Source: a bacterium (GTDB lineage Bacteria > Gemmatimonadota > Gemmatimonadetes > Gemmatimonadales > Gemmatimonadaceae). Taken from it: a stretch of DNA of 18,693 bases. Shown here in pieces: positions 1 to 7,539 of the stretch. Within the stretch, counting starts at the first letter, position 1. The number at the start of each line of letters is the position of its first letter. The translations under genes were made by a program, and so were the position numbers. The stretch lies in assembly GCA_021802745.1 (NCBI GenBank), contig JAJZRK010000036.1, positions 1 to 18,693 of the forward strand, read 5' to 3'. Under the pieces are notes generated by a model. It was not told the origin of the DNA and did not search any database. It worked only from the letters and a program-made list of their open reading frames with translations.

Positions 1-1
1 C

Positions 2-1411
2 CTGCGCGGAGGAGGCTTCCGCGACGCCCAGCACCCAGGCCGGTTCGTTGCCGTCCACGTCGGACGAGCGCAGGACGTTGAGGGCGCGCAGCATGGAGTA
101 GTAGCCGTCGCGCACCGTGGCGACGAGCGACACGTTGTCGTAGTGCGCGAGCGACGCGCCCGTTCCGCGGAGCGCGCGCGCCACGCTGGCGCACAGGTGC
201 GGCCAGCGCACCTCGTCACTCGGCGTGCGCAGGCGGATGAGCGCGGCGCTCAGCGCGCCGCCTTCGCGCCGCAGTTCGCCGAACAGGCGCTCCGCTTCAC
301 GCAGTCCCACCTCATGCTCGGGGAGCGCCGTCGCCGGGTTGAGCCCGGCGGCGAGGCGCGCCTGCCGCACCTGCTCGATGCGCGCGAGCAGCTGGGTGCG
401 GAGTTCCGCCGGGGCCACGGGCTTCGGCAGGAAGCCGTCGGCGCCCGCCACGACGCCCGCCTCACGCGCCTCCTTGCTGGCGTCGGCGGAGAAGAGCACG
501 ACGGGAAGACCCGCCCAGTCGTCGCTGGCCCGGATGCGCCGCGTCAGCTCGAAGCCGGTCGTGCCGGGCAGCTGCACGTCCATGAGCAGCACGCTGGGCC
601 GCTCATCCTCGAGCGTCATGAAGAGCCGCTCGGGTTCCGCGATGGTGACGGCGCGCAATCCGGCGCTCTCGCAGATGGCGCGCGCGAGCACGAGGATCAT
701 CGGGTCGTCGTCGAGAATCAGGACCGATCCGCCCGTCACCGAAGTGCGCTGGGCGAGCCGCTCGACGATGATCCCGAGGTCGTCGCTCGCGATGTCGTGG
801 TCCACGACGAGGACCGACCCGAACGAGCGGCCGGCCGGGGCGGGAGCCTGCTTCGTGGCCGCGAGCAGCACGAGAGGCAAGCCATCCGGCACGGGCAACC
901 GCCGCCCCACATCGGCGGGTGCAACCACGGCGTACGGGCGTTCGCGCCGCTGCAGCCGCTCCTCGAACTCGGTGGCGTTCATCGCCATCAGCCGCATGGC
1001 GTACGACGAGGCGTGCCTGCTCCATTCGCCCATCCGCCCGTCGGGCGGGTCCACGCACCAGACCACGCGGGTCTCCGGTTCTGCCGGCTGCGCCGGCGCG
1101 GTGCCATACGCAGTGTAGAGCACATCCACGACGCGACGCAGGATTACCCCGCGATTCGCCGAGTCAAGCGCGGGGTCGAGCGCCCACGTCCGCGCGCGCT
1201 GCTCCATCTCGGCGATGTGCTCGCCCGCGGTGATATAGCCATACGAACCGGACGAGCCGCGCAGGCGATGCAGCTCGCGCCGCAGCGTGTCGAGCACGTT
1301 AGCGTCGCGCGGGTCGAGCTCGAGCAGGGCCGCGTACTGGTGCATGCGCTCGAGGGCGGCGTGGGCCGACCCGAGGAAGCGCTCGCGCAGGACGTTGGAT
1401 GGTGCGGTCAT
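2..1411 (-). CDS. Hpt-receiver-degenerate GGDEF signalling protein (3' end outside window)
   Basis: Read leftward from an ATG at 1411, the frame stays open to the left edge, giving at least 470 residues; the C-terminus is missing. An N-terminal histidine phosphotransfer domain (about 1-110) carries the motif LHRLRGSSGS with candidate phospho-His48. A central segment (about 110-225) looks like a receiver that has lost its acidic residues. A canonical response-regulator receiver follows (about 226-347): acidic cluster LDDDP, phospho-acceptor Asp near 276 in LLMDVQLPG, FSAD, and Lys in LPKPV. After about 360 the sequence resembles a GGDEF domain, but the signature position reads HYDNV, so cyclase activity is unlikely. 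The role is inferred: a cytoplasmic phosphorelay intermediate receiving phosphate from an unlinked kinase. No clear ribosome-binding site precedes the ATG. It lies 76 bp downstream of the LTA-synthase-like gene and could be co-transcribed. Domain calls are firm for Hpt and receiver, tentative for the GGDEF remnant. Confidence 0.82.
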   Translation of the reverse strand, partial: MTAPSNVLRERFLGSAHAALERMHQYAALLELDPRDANVLDTLRRELHRLRGSSGSYGYITAGEHIAEMEQRARTWALDPALDSANRGVILRRVVDVLYTAYGTAPAQPAEPETRVVWCVDPPDGRMGEWSRHASSYAMRLMAMNATEFEERLQRRERPYAVVAPADVGRRLPVPDGLPLVLLAATKQAPAPAGRSFGSVLVVDHDIASDDLGIIVERLAQRTSVTGGSVLILDDDPMILVLARAICESAGLRAVTIAEPERLFMTLEDERPSVLLMDVQLPGTTGFELTRRIRASDDWAGLPVVLFSADASKEAREAGVVAGADGFLPKPVAPAELRTQLLARIEQVRQARLAAGLNPATALPEHEVGLREAERLFGELRREGGALSAALIRLRTPSDEVRWPHLCASVARALRGTGASLAHYDNVSLVATVRDGYYSMLRALNVLRSSDVDGNEPAWVLGVAEASSAQ

Positions 1412-1487
1412 CGGTCGGAGCTGGCGCGGCCGTGAGTCATCCCCCAAACATACGTTGGGCCCGCGAGCTCGCGAGAACGCACGCCGC

Positions 1488-3980
1488 TCACCGTGGCCCT
1501 CCCAGCCGGCGGCGCAGCGTGTCCGCCTCCGCGTGCAGCGGGGCGACACGACGCAGATGGTCGAGCACGGCCAGCGCCTCGCGCCGACGTCCGAGCAGTT
1601 CGAGCGCACGGGCCTTGCCATACAGCAGGCTCGCGTCGTTGGGGAAGGACGCGAGCGCCCCATCGGCCATCGCGAGGGCGGCGTCACCGCGCCCCTGATA
1701 GATCTCCACATCGAGCCGCGCCGCGTAACCGTCGGCATAGCCTGGGGCGCGCCGCATCAGACCATCAAGGATCTCCGCTGCCGTCCCGAACTGACCGTCC
1801 CAGGCGAACGTGCGCCCAAGAAGCGCGCGCGCGTCGTGGTAGCTCGGGGCGTCGCGCAGCAGGCGGTGCACGACGAGTCGTGCCGCAGCAAACTCGCGCC
1901 GTTCCGCCAACTCGCGCGCCGTCGCGAACGCCTCCTCCGGCGTACGCCGCTCGAGGTCGAGCGCGCGGAACGCCGAATCTTCCCGGGCCACCTCGATCGG
2001 GTCGGGGACCGGATTCACGCCCATTGCGGTCGCCGGCGAGAGGCGGTCGCGCGTCGTCACGTACGAATTCACGGCGCGAAACGCATCGAGCGACCGCGAC
2101 ACGGCGGCGCGCTCCTCGCCGTCGCCACGCGTGGTGAGCGCAAACGTCGAATCGAGCTGGAAGAACTGGTCGCCCGCGAGCAGGCGCGTGCCATCGAGGA
2201 AATCGTCCAGTTCGTTCTTGGTGCGCATCAACGGCACCTGATGCACGTGGCGAAAGACGGAAGACGTGTCGAGGCCGCTGCCCAGCCATGGCGCGCTGTC
2301 CGGCACCGGCATGCCATAGCCGCGATGCAGCAAGGCGAGCAGCGACGGCAGGACGTCGAAGTGCGACGAGACGGCGCGTACATGCCGCGGCTCGCGCAGC
2401 ATGGGCGAGAAGAGCAGGAACGGAACGTGAAACCGTGACAGTCGGCTCGCCGGCGGCACGGGGATGAGCCGGTGGTCGCCGGTGATGAGGAAGATGGTGC
2501 GGCGGTAGTCGGCGCGCGCGGCGTAGGCGGTCAGGAAGCCGCGCAGGGCGTCATCGGCGTAGAGCAGCGACTTGAAGACCCCGGCGTAGGCACGATAGGT
2601 GGCCTGGCGCGACTCGCTGAGCGGCAGCGCCGAGAGCCGCTGCGCAAAGCGCGCCGTGTAGCGTGCCACACGCGGGGGAATGAACGGCTCGTGCGTGCTG
2701 ATCGTCAGGTAGACGTCGAGCCGCGGCGAGGCGCCGGGTGCGCCGAGCAACTCCAGCGACCGCGCGAACAGCGCCTCGTCGGGATAACCCCAGCTCTCGC
2801 CGCCCACGCTCGCCGGCGACCGTTCCCACGTTGGACCAAAGCCGGCCGCATCCACGAAGCGATCCACACCTTCCCGCTCCATGAAGGCGTCAATGCGATC
2901 AAAGCTGCCGCGCGTGCCCGTGAAATAGCTGGTGGCGTACCCCTGCTGCTTGAGCAGCGTGACGAGACTCGCATGCGCCGGCATCCGCGCCCCGAGTTCC
3001 ATGAAGCCCGTCGCGCCGAATGGCAGCGAGCCGAGGAGCGACGGCAGGATGCCGAACGTGCGTCCCGAGGTGCTGAGGAAGTTGTCCCAGCTGAGGCTGC
3101 GCTCCGTCAGTGAATCGAGGAACGGTGTGAAGCCGCCAAAGCTGGCGCCGGGACCGGTAAAGTCGCGGCCGAGTCCCTCGATGATCACGATGACAATGTT
3201 CGGACGGTCAGCGCCAAGCGCGAGGCGGGGCCCCAGCACATCGTCATATGCCACGCGATGCATCAGCGGATAGCCGCGCAGCGCATCAGCGGCGCGCGCC
3301 GTGCGCCAGTCCGACACGAGATGCTGCGCGCTGCGTCGGGCAAACCAGCCGGTCTTGTTGATCGCCACGAGGCACGCGGTCTCCGAGGCGAACGCCGACG
3401 GCGCGCTCACCAGCAGTGACGGCACGGCGAGCGCCACCAGCACCAGCGCGCCCATGCCGGCGCTCGCCGCGCGCGACCACCGCATGCGAAGCGCGCGTCC
3501 GGGCAGCACCCACGCCGACCCGGCGGCTGCCACCAGCATCAGCAGACCCCCGACCGACACGCCCCCCGAAGCGCCCACCGTCTCACGGATGTCGCTGATG
3601 CTGTAGCCGTACAGGTCGGCGCCGAGCGGCACGAGGGTCGCCGCGAAATACAGTGACAGCGACATCGCGAGCAGCGCCACCAGCACCAGCGCCACACGAT
3701 GCAGCGCACGGGCGGTGCGCGGCATCCACTGCGCGAGCCCCAGCACGGGGAGGGCCAGCAGCGCCGCCACCCACAGGGTCAGGGCGGCATCGCTCGCCAA
3801 GGTCCACAGCCAGTCCGTGGCGGAATGGCGCGGCAGTTCGTGCGACGCCCCGGCCACGGCGAGTTCGCACGCACGGACGAGCAGCACCACCGGGAAGAAG
3901 CCCACGCTGCATCGCGCAAAGTCGCCAACCTCGCGCCCGATTCGCTCGGCGCGCCGTGGACCCACCGACGCCTGCGACAT
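1488..3980 (-). CDS. LTA-synthase/sulfatase-like membrane enzyme with C-terminal TPR domain
   Basis: This 830-residue protein resembles the LtaS/alkaline-phosphatase superfamily, whose members transfer phosphoglycerol or related groups onto envelope polymers. About five hydrophobic helices lie at 26-45, 60-83, 96-117, 143-162 and 175-195. The catalytic domain (about 258-600) would then be periplasmic. It keeps a metal-binding acidic residue in IIEG (E268), a candidate nucleophile Thr308 in SGRTFG, ISTHEPF around His430 and the GDH pair D501-H502. Residues from about 680 to 830 are TPR-like helical repeats, with ALLGRTFAWDGQF followed by two further units. LtaS proteins normally end without TPRs, so this is a fusion. 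The ATG lies 3 bp after the stop of the YaiO-like barrel gene, so the two are almost certainly one operon and translationally coupled. The family is clear from the motifs. The substrate is unknown; in a Gram-negative-type cell true lipoteichoic acid synthesis is unlikely, and OpgB-like glucan or polysaccharide modification is a reasonable guess. Confidence 0.85.
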   Translation of the reverse strand: MSQASVGPRRAERIGREVGDFARCSVGFFPVVLLVRACELAVAGASHELPRHSATDWLWTLASDAALTLWVAALLALPVLGLAQWMPRTARALHRVALVLVALLAMSLSLYFAATLVPLGADLYGYSISDIRETVGASGGVSVGGLLMLVAAAGSAWVLPGRALRMRWSRAASAGMGALVLVALAVPSLLVSAPSAFASETACLVAINKTGWFARRSAQHLVSDWRTARAADALRGYPLMHRVAYDDVLGPRLALGADRPNIVIVIIEGLGRDFTGPGASFGGFTPFLDSLTERSLSWDNFLSTSGRTFGILPSLLGSLPFGATGFMELGARMPAHASLVTLLKQQGYATSYFTGTRGSFDRIDAFMEREGVDRFVDAAGFGPTWERSPASVGGESWGYPDEALFARSLELLGAPGASPRLDVYLTISTHEPFIPPRVARYTARFAQRLSALPLSESRQATYRAYAGVFKSLLYADDALRGFLTAYAARADYRRTIFLITGDHRLIPVPPASRLSRFHVPFLLFSPMLREPRHVRAVSSHFDVLPSLLALLHRGYGMPVPDSAPWLGSGLDTSSVFRHVHQVPLMRTKNELDDFLDGTRLLAGDQFFQLDSTFALTTRGDGEERAAVSRSLDAFRAVNSYVTTRDRLSPATAMGVNPVPDPIEVAREDSAFRALDLERRTPEEAFATARELAERREFAAARLVVHRLLRDAPSYHDARALLGRTFAWDGQFGTAAEILDGLMRRAPGYADGYAARLDVEIYQGRGDAALAMADGALASFPNDASLLYGKARALELLGRRREALAVLDHLRRVAPLHAEADTLRRRLGGPR

Positions 3981-3983
3981 CGC

Positions 3984-4796
3984 CTAGAACGTGACCTTGA
4001 GTCCGGCGGTGAACGTCGCGCTGGTGCGCGTGTTGCCGGGGGCGAGTTCCTCGGCGTCGTGGCCGAGCGTCCACGTCAGCAGCATGCGCGGAGTGAGTCC
4101 GGTGGAGCCGTTCAGGGACATCGAAAACGCGTCCGTTCGCCCGACGGCATCGGGCGTGATCCGGTCCGTGGGGCTGCTTCCGTAGCTCGCCGCCGCGCCG
4201 ACCCAGTGATCACCATCCTCGAAATAGCGGCGCGCGGTGAGCCCGGCGGACGCGGACAGGCCGCCTTCCTTTGATCGCAGGAACGGACGCAGGGAGAACC
4301 AATAATTGCCAACGTACTTCCCGACCGCCCCGGTGAAGAGCGTCACCGGAGCACCGCCGAAGCGCAGCTGCCGGAACCCCGCCGACGCCTCCCACGCACT
4401 GGGGAGCGAGACGAACGCCTCGCCGCCGAATCGCCACTCGGGGAAGACCGTCGCGCCGCTGTAGCCCGCGTTGAGGTAGAGGTACGTCTTCTTCCCCACC
4501 CGCGGGTATGCGTCGGCTTCCACCTGCACGCCGTCGGTCGCAAAGCGATTGGCGTAGTTGACGCGCGCGATCACCGAGCCGGCCTTGGTGCGGCGCGAGA
4601 GCGAAACGGACGCCAGGCGCCACGGGTCGGTGGAGCCGGAGAAGGCGACGTAGCTGACGTCGGCCGCGACCGTGCGCGTGACCGCCGTGTCGCGGACAAC
4701 CGACGCGTCCTGGGCAGCCGCCGGCGTAGCCCGCACCGCAGTTGCCGCGAGCAGCGCGAGCAGCCGGCATGCGCGACTGGGGAGAGAGGCGTTCAT
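3984..4796 (-). CDS. YaiO-family outer-membrane beta-barrel protein
   Basis: This 270-residue protein begins with a signal peptide (about 1-28, ending AAAQ) and continues as alternating amphipathic beta strands to a C-terminal aromatic residue (LKVTF), the usual recognition signal for outer-membrane barrel assembly. Segments such as DPWRLASVSLSRR, RVNYANRF, EADAYPR, TYLYLNAGYS, VGKYVGNYWFSLRPF and ARRYFED match the YaiO family pattern as I know it. Its length is close to E. coli YaiO, which consists of the barrel alone. Many homologues in other phyla carry TPRs before the barrel; here the TPR block is instead on the C-terminus of the neighbouring membrane enzyme, whose start codon lies 3 bp downstream. 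The role is not established. The pairing suggests export or anchoring of a surface polymer. The ATG at 4796 gives a complete signal peptide; no strong ribosome-binding site is visible. Confidence 0.85.
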   Translation of the reverse strand: MNASLPSRACRLLALLAATAVRATPAAAQDASVVRDTAVTRTVAADVSYVAFSGSTDPWRLASVSLSRRTKAGSVIARVNYANRFATDGVQVEADAYPRVGKKTYLYLNAGYSGATVFPEWRFGGEAFVSLPSAWEASAGFRQLRFGGAPVTLFTGAVGKYVGNYWFSLRPFLRSKEGGLSASAGLTARRYFEDGDHWVGAAASYGSSPTDRITPDAVGRTDAFSMSLNGSTGLTPRMLLTWTLGHDAEELAPGNTRTSATFTAGLKVTF

Positions 4797-4810
4797 GCCG
4801 ACAAACTAGG

Positions 4811-4849
4811 GCCGATGGCGTGGCGGCGATAGACAAGCGCGCCATCGGC
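4811..4849. repeat. Inverted repeat upstream of the YaiO-like gene
   Basis: Arms GCCGATGGCG (4811-4820) and CGCCATCGGC (4840-4849) pair perfectly over 10 bp around a 19-base loop. The hairpin lies in the 100-bp gap between the formyltransferase stop and the YaiO-like start. Read leftward, the stem is followed by CCCTAGTTTGT, a poor U-tract, so it might be a weak terminator, an attenuator or a 5'-UTR structure. Function is inferred only. Confidence 0.45.
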
Positions 4850-4896
4850 GCACCGCGATGCGACGTCCGTCTGGTGATGGTGCCGGCGCTCGTTGA

Positions 4897-5697
4897 TCAG
4901 GGCGCGAATCGCGCAAGCAGCACGTCTACGTCATCCCTGTCGAACAGGCGCCACCCCGCCGCGATGAAGCGTGCGACGTCGTCGTCCGCGGGAAACGAGT
5001 AGTACGCGCCGGATCCGGGGGCCTGCGGCACCACTGGCACGTCGCGTCCGGCTTCGAGGGCAAGCACCGCGCGCGCCATGGCCTCCATGCCCGGCGGATA
5101 GAGCGCGAGAATGTGCCACAGCAACGACCGGGTGCGATCCACCGGCACCCGCGGCATCTCGACAATCGCCCCGGCGTCAATGCTCGGCGAGTCTATCCAG
5201 TGCAGCGTGCAGCCGATCTCATCGTCGCCGTTCAATAGCGCGCGAAAGGTGGCGATGACGCCGCGGTACTGCGGCAGCAGCCCGGAGTGCAGGTTGAGCA
5301 CGCCGCGCGGCGGGATGCCGATGGCCTCCTCGCGGAGGATGTGCCCAAAACGGATGGAGACAAACAGGTCGGCGCCGGCGGCCCGCAGCGCATCGAGCGC
5401 TTCTGGTGTGCGCGCCGAACCGAGCGTCCGCACCGGAATGCGGTGCACGCGCTCGAACTCGGCAAAGGTCAGGTCGCGGCCATCGGGCGGCGTGCGTTCC
5501 ACCGCAGGAAAGACGTGCCGCGTGAAGAAGTCCTGCTCGATGAAAGCAAGCGGCTCGAGCGCGCGCGACACCGGCCCGCGGCCGCCCACGCGTTCAGACA
5601 GAAAGACGGCGCCGATGCGCGCGCCCAGCGTGCGGTGCAGCAGGTTGAGCGCAACGCACGACTCGACGTCGCGGTTGGTGAGCACAGCGATTCGCAT
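4897..5697 (-). CDS. Formyltransferase-family protein (Fmt/GART fold)
   Basis: This 266-residue protein belongs to the folate-dependent formyltransferase family (methionyl-tRNA formyltransferase, GAR transformylase and sugar N-formyltransferases). The catalytic signature is present: N135 and H137 in GVLNLHSGLLPQYRG, and D174 in SIDAGAIV after TLHW, matching the Asn-His-Asp triad of the family. The N-terminal half forms a Rossmann-like fold beginning MRIAVLTNRDVES. It lacks the C-terminal tRNA-binding extension expected of full-length Fmt, so a small-molecule or sugar-nucleotide substrate is more likely. The start was set at the ATG at 5697 because homologous folds begin directly at this strand; GTG codons at 5715 and 5718 with a nearby GGAG are alternatives. 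It sits 46 bp after the DUF4173-type gene and 100 bp before the YaiO-like gene, all in the same direction. A role in modifying an envelope sugar is inference from that context. Confidence 0.8.
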   Translation of the reverse strand: MRIAVLTNRDVESCVALNLLHRTLGARIGAVFLSERVGGRGPVSRALEPLAFIEQDFFTRHVFPAVERTPPDGRDLTFAEFERVHRIPVRTLGSARTPEALDALRAAGADLFVSIRFGHILREEAIGIPPRGVLNLHSGLLPQYRGVIATFRALLNGDDEIGCTLHWIDSPSIDAGAIVEMPRVPVDRTRSLLWHILALYPPGMEAMARAVLALEAGRDVPVVPQAPGSGAYYSFPADDDVARFIAAGWRLFDRDDVDVLLARFAP

Positions 5698-5743
5698 GGT
5701 CGCTGGAACCTGCACCACCCGCTCCGGCGCGCAAGCGGCGAGA

Positions 5744-7210
5744 CTACCCGCCGCTGGCGCACCCGAGCGTCGCCTCGCCCGCGCCGGCGGCGATGGCGCG
5801 GGCGTACGGCAGGCTCCACGTCCGCCAGTCGGCGCGCGCTGCGCGGCGAGTCTTCCACACTTTTGCCAGGCTCTCGGAGAGTGCGGTGCACTCCGTGGCC
5901 GGCAGTCTTGGCGCCGCCTCCACTAGCGCGGGCAGTGCATCGGCCGAGAGCTTCGCGTGGTACGGCGCGTCGAACGCCTTGCCCTCGATGGCGCGCGCCA
6001 CGTTCGTGCGCACGATGATCGCCTCGGTGTTCACGGCATTGAGCGACGCCACCCAGGCGATGGTCAGAAGGAGCATCACCGGCGCAAAGCGCGCGCCGTG
6101 GCCGCGCAGCATTGTTGCCGCAAACGTCGCGAGGGCCGCGACCACCCAGCACATGATCGCCGTGGCCACCATGCGATCAATGGTCAGCCCGAAGCTCGTC
6201 ACGTAGAGCCACATGCGCGCGACGGCCGAGACGAGGAGCAATGCCACGAGGCCGACGAGCACCGTGCCCGCCGCGCGATAGCGGCGCACCGCCTCGTCGC
6301 TCGGCGCCAGCAGCCAGTCGGCGGCGACGAGCGTGGCGAGCACGACGCCGGCGACGACGACGAGCTGAAAGAATCCTTCGCGCGCGTACGCCGCCACGGT
6401 GAGTCCCGCGGTGGCGCCGAGGTAGGCGGCACCGCCGAACATCACGCGCACCTGCGTGCCGAGGAAGAGCGTCAGCAGCACGACGAGGCCATACAGCCCC
6501 ACGCTCGCGCTCGCGAACGGCAGGCCGGGAGCACGGACCTCCGGAAGCCTGACCACGGCCGAGCCGGCGAGTGTGCCGAGGAGCCAGCCCATGGCGAGCC
6601 AGGCAAGGACGACGATGACGACGACGTGCTGCACGCCCTTGAGCGCAATGAAGTCGCCGACGCTCGAGAGGAAGCTGCCGAAGACGGAGTCGGCGGAGCC
6701 GAGCAGGACCATGACGAGCAGCAGCGGTGGCAGCGCGAGCACCGCGCCGATGGCGAGTGCGCGGGTGCGGGCCGCGCGGGCAATGGTGTCACCCTCGGCG
6801 CTGCCGGTGGCGCGCAGCACGTCGGGGGCGCCGACGACGGTAGTGAGCAGGGCGAGCACGGCGGCCTTCGGGGCGTCGAGGACTTCGAACTCGGCGACGG
6901 TCTTGCCGCTGCCCCGCCAGACAGCGAGCGCGCCCATGCAGAGCACCGAGAGCAGGTCAACGGCGTAGAGCGGCTCGGCGTCGCGGAAGACGAAGCCGAG
7001 TGCGGCGACGGCGGTGCCGGCGAGCAGGAGGGTGCGCTCGCGGTCGGCGCGCGGGCCGATGGCGAGGGCGCCGATGGCGAAGGCGCCGGCGGTGACGAGG
7101 GCGATGAGCAGGGCAAAGCCGAGGCGCGGGTCGCCGCCGCGGAGCAGGAGGTCGCCGGCGACGGCGATGGGGAGCGCCGTGAAGAGGATCATCCGGGCGC
7201 GCGCACGCAT
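5744..7210 (-). CDS. DUF4173-type polytopic membrane protein
   Basis: This is a very hydrophobic protein of 488 residues with roughly a dozen predicted transmembrane helices and a short hydrophilic C-terminal tail (about the last 90 residues). Segments LGSADSVFGSFLSSVGDF, AAYAREGFFQLVVVAG and WLYVTSFGLTIDRM resemble conserved stretches of the DUF4153/DUF4173 families, whose function is unknown. The start is uncertain: ATG at 7210 (MRARARMILF) was preferred because residues read further upstream are not membrane-like and overlap a promoter-like region; ATG at 7192 is also possible, and the frame is open to 7321. A perfect inverted repeat flush with a TTGACA element lies upstream, suggesting repressor control. 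It is the first gene of a leftward series leading to the formyltransferase, but whether it is in the same transcript is not shown. Confidence 0.75.
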   Translation of the reverse strand: MRARARMILFTALPIAVAGDLLLRGGDPRLGFALLIALVTAGAFAIGALAIGPRADRERTLLLAGTAVAALGFVFRDAEPLYAVDLLSVLCMGALAVWRGSGKTVAEFEVLDAPKAAVLALLTTVVGAPDVLRATGSAEGDTIARAARTRALAIGAVLALPPLLLVMVLLGSADSVFGSFLSSVGDFIALKGVQHVVVIVVLAWLAMGWLLGTLAGSAVVRLPEVRAPGLPFASASVGLYGLVVLLTLFLGTQVRVMFGGAAYLGATAGLTVAAYAREGFFQLVVVAGVVLATLVAADWLLAPSDEAVRRYRAAGTVLVGLVALLLVSAVARMWLYVTSFGLTIDRMVATAIMCWVVAALATFAATMLRGHGARFAPVMLLLTIAWVASLNAVNTEAIIVRTNVARAIEGKAFDAPYHAKLSADALPALVEAAPRLPATECTALSESLAKVWKTRRAARADWRTWSLPYARAIAAGAGEATLGCASGG

Positions 7211-7305
7211 CAGGCGGTTACTCGCGTTGACATTGTGAAGGAATGGTCGTGGGCAGCATGCTCGTGGAGCGTCGGCCGTCCGGGGAGCGGGGCGGTGATG
7301 GAGGA

Positions 7306-7334
7306 ATGGTGTCACCGCCATTTGGTTCTGTCAA
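7306..7334 (-). promoter_or_regulatory. Candidate promoter for the DUF4173-type gene
   Basis: Read leftward, a perfect TTGACA (7334-7329) is followed by 17 bases and CACCAT (7311-7306), a weak -10 sharing the -A--AT core. The -35 box is flush with the inverted repeat at 7335-7355. Assigned by pattern only. Confidence 0.4.
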
Positions 7335-7355
7335 GTACTTTTGATTACAAAGTAC
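7335..7355. promoter_or_regulatory. Perfect 21-bp dyad, likely operator
   Basis: GTACTTT (7335-7341) and AAAGTAC (7349-7355) form a perfect 7-bp inverted repeat around a 7-base spacer TGATTAC. It is AT-rich within a GC-rich genome and touches the TTGACA of the leftward promoter, the typical position for a dimeric winged-helix repressor or activator site. No regulator gene is adjacent, so the cognate protein is unknown. Confidence 0.55.
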
Positions 7356-7428
7356 AAGCGACGAGATGAACCCCTCACCGGTGGCCTTCTCACTCTGGCG
7401 GACCCGCCGTCGAGGGATTTGACTGCCC

Positions 7429-7457
7429 TTGTTATTTCGGGATTTATTCGGTATTGT
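7429..7457 (+). promoter_or_regulatory. Candidate promoter for dnaE2
   Basis: TTGTTA (7429-7434), 17 bases, then TATTGT (7452-7457) form a sigma70-like pair in the AT-rich stretch before dnaE2; an overlapping alternative is TTGACT (7419-7424), 17 bases, ATTTAT (7442-7447). Transcription from either would leave a leader of roughly 70-85 bases. Confidence 0.35.
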
Positions 7458-7505
7458 TTCATCAGATACGCCTCGCCCGGTCCGGCGCGCGAGGCCGTGT
7501 GGTTC

Positions 7506-7533
7506 CCTGCCACCCTGACCCTGAACCCTGCAC
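7506..7533. repeat. Short CCCTG repeat abutting the dnaE2 start
   Basis: Four CCCTG cores occur in 28 bases at intervals of 8, 6 and 7, ending 7 bases before the dnaE2 start codon. It resembles the 7-base periodicity of the repeats inside dnaE2 but is shorter and less regular. It occupies the place where a ribosome-binding site would be. Confidence 0.5.
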
Positions 7534-7539
7534 CCGGAC

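Larger units (their letters stand above)
7211..7539. other. Divergent intergenic region between the DUF4173-type gene and dnaE2
   Basis: This gap of 329 bases contains no convincing gene. It has a locally AT-richer core (about 7322-7460) with promoter-like elements in both directions, the inverted repeat at 7335-7355, a small dyad GGTGTCACC at 7308-7316 and irregularly spaced CCCTG repeats just before dnaE2. I looked for a LexA-type dyad (GAAC/GTTC or CTG-N10-CAG patterns), which often controls dnaE2, and saw none that was convincing. Confidence 0.6.

Noticed and set aside
143..1435. Open frame of 430 codons on the plus strand
   Set aside because: It is antisense to the Hpt-receiver gene and is dominated by Arg, His, Ala and Gly; no domain is visible.
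1488..3980. True lipoteichoic acid synthase
   Set aside because: The catalytic layout matches LtaS, but the neighbouring outer-membrane barrel indicates a two-membrane envelope, where lipoteichoic acid is not expected.
5957..7369. Open frame of 470 codons on the plus strand
   Set aside because: It is antisense to the DUF4173-type membrane protein; its Glu/Asp/Gly/Arg-rich composition mirrors hydrophobic codons on the other strand.
7211..7539. LexA/SOS box upstream of dnaE2
   Set aside because: dnaE2 is often SOS-controlled, but no convincing GAAC-N4-GTTC or CTG-N10-CAG dyad was found in the gap.
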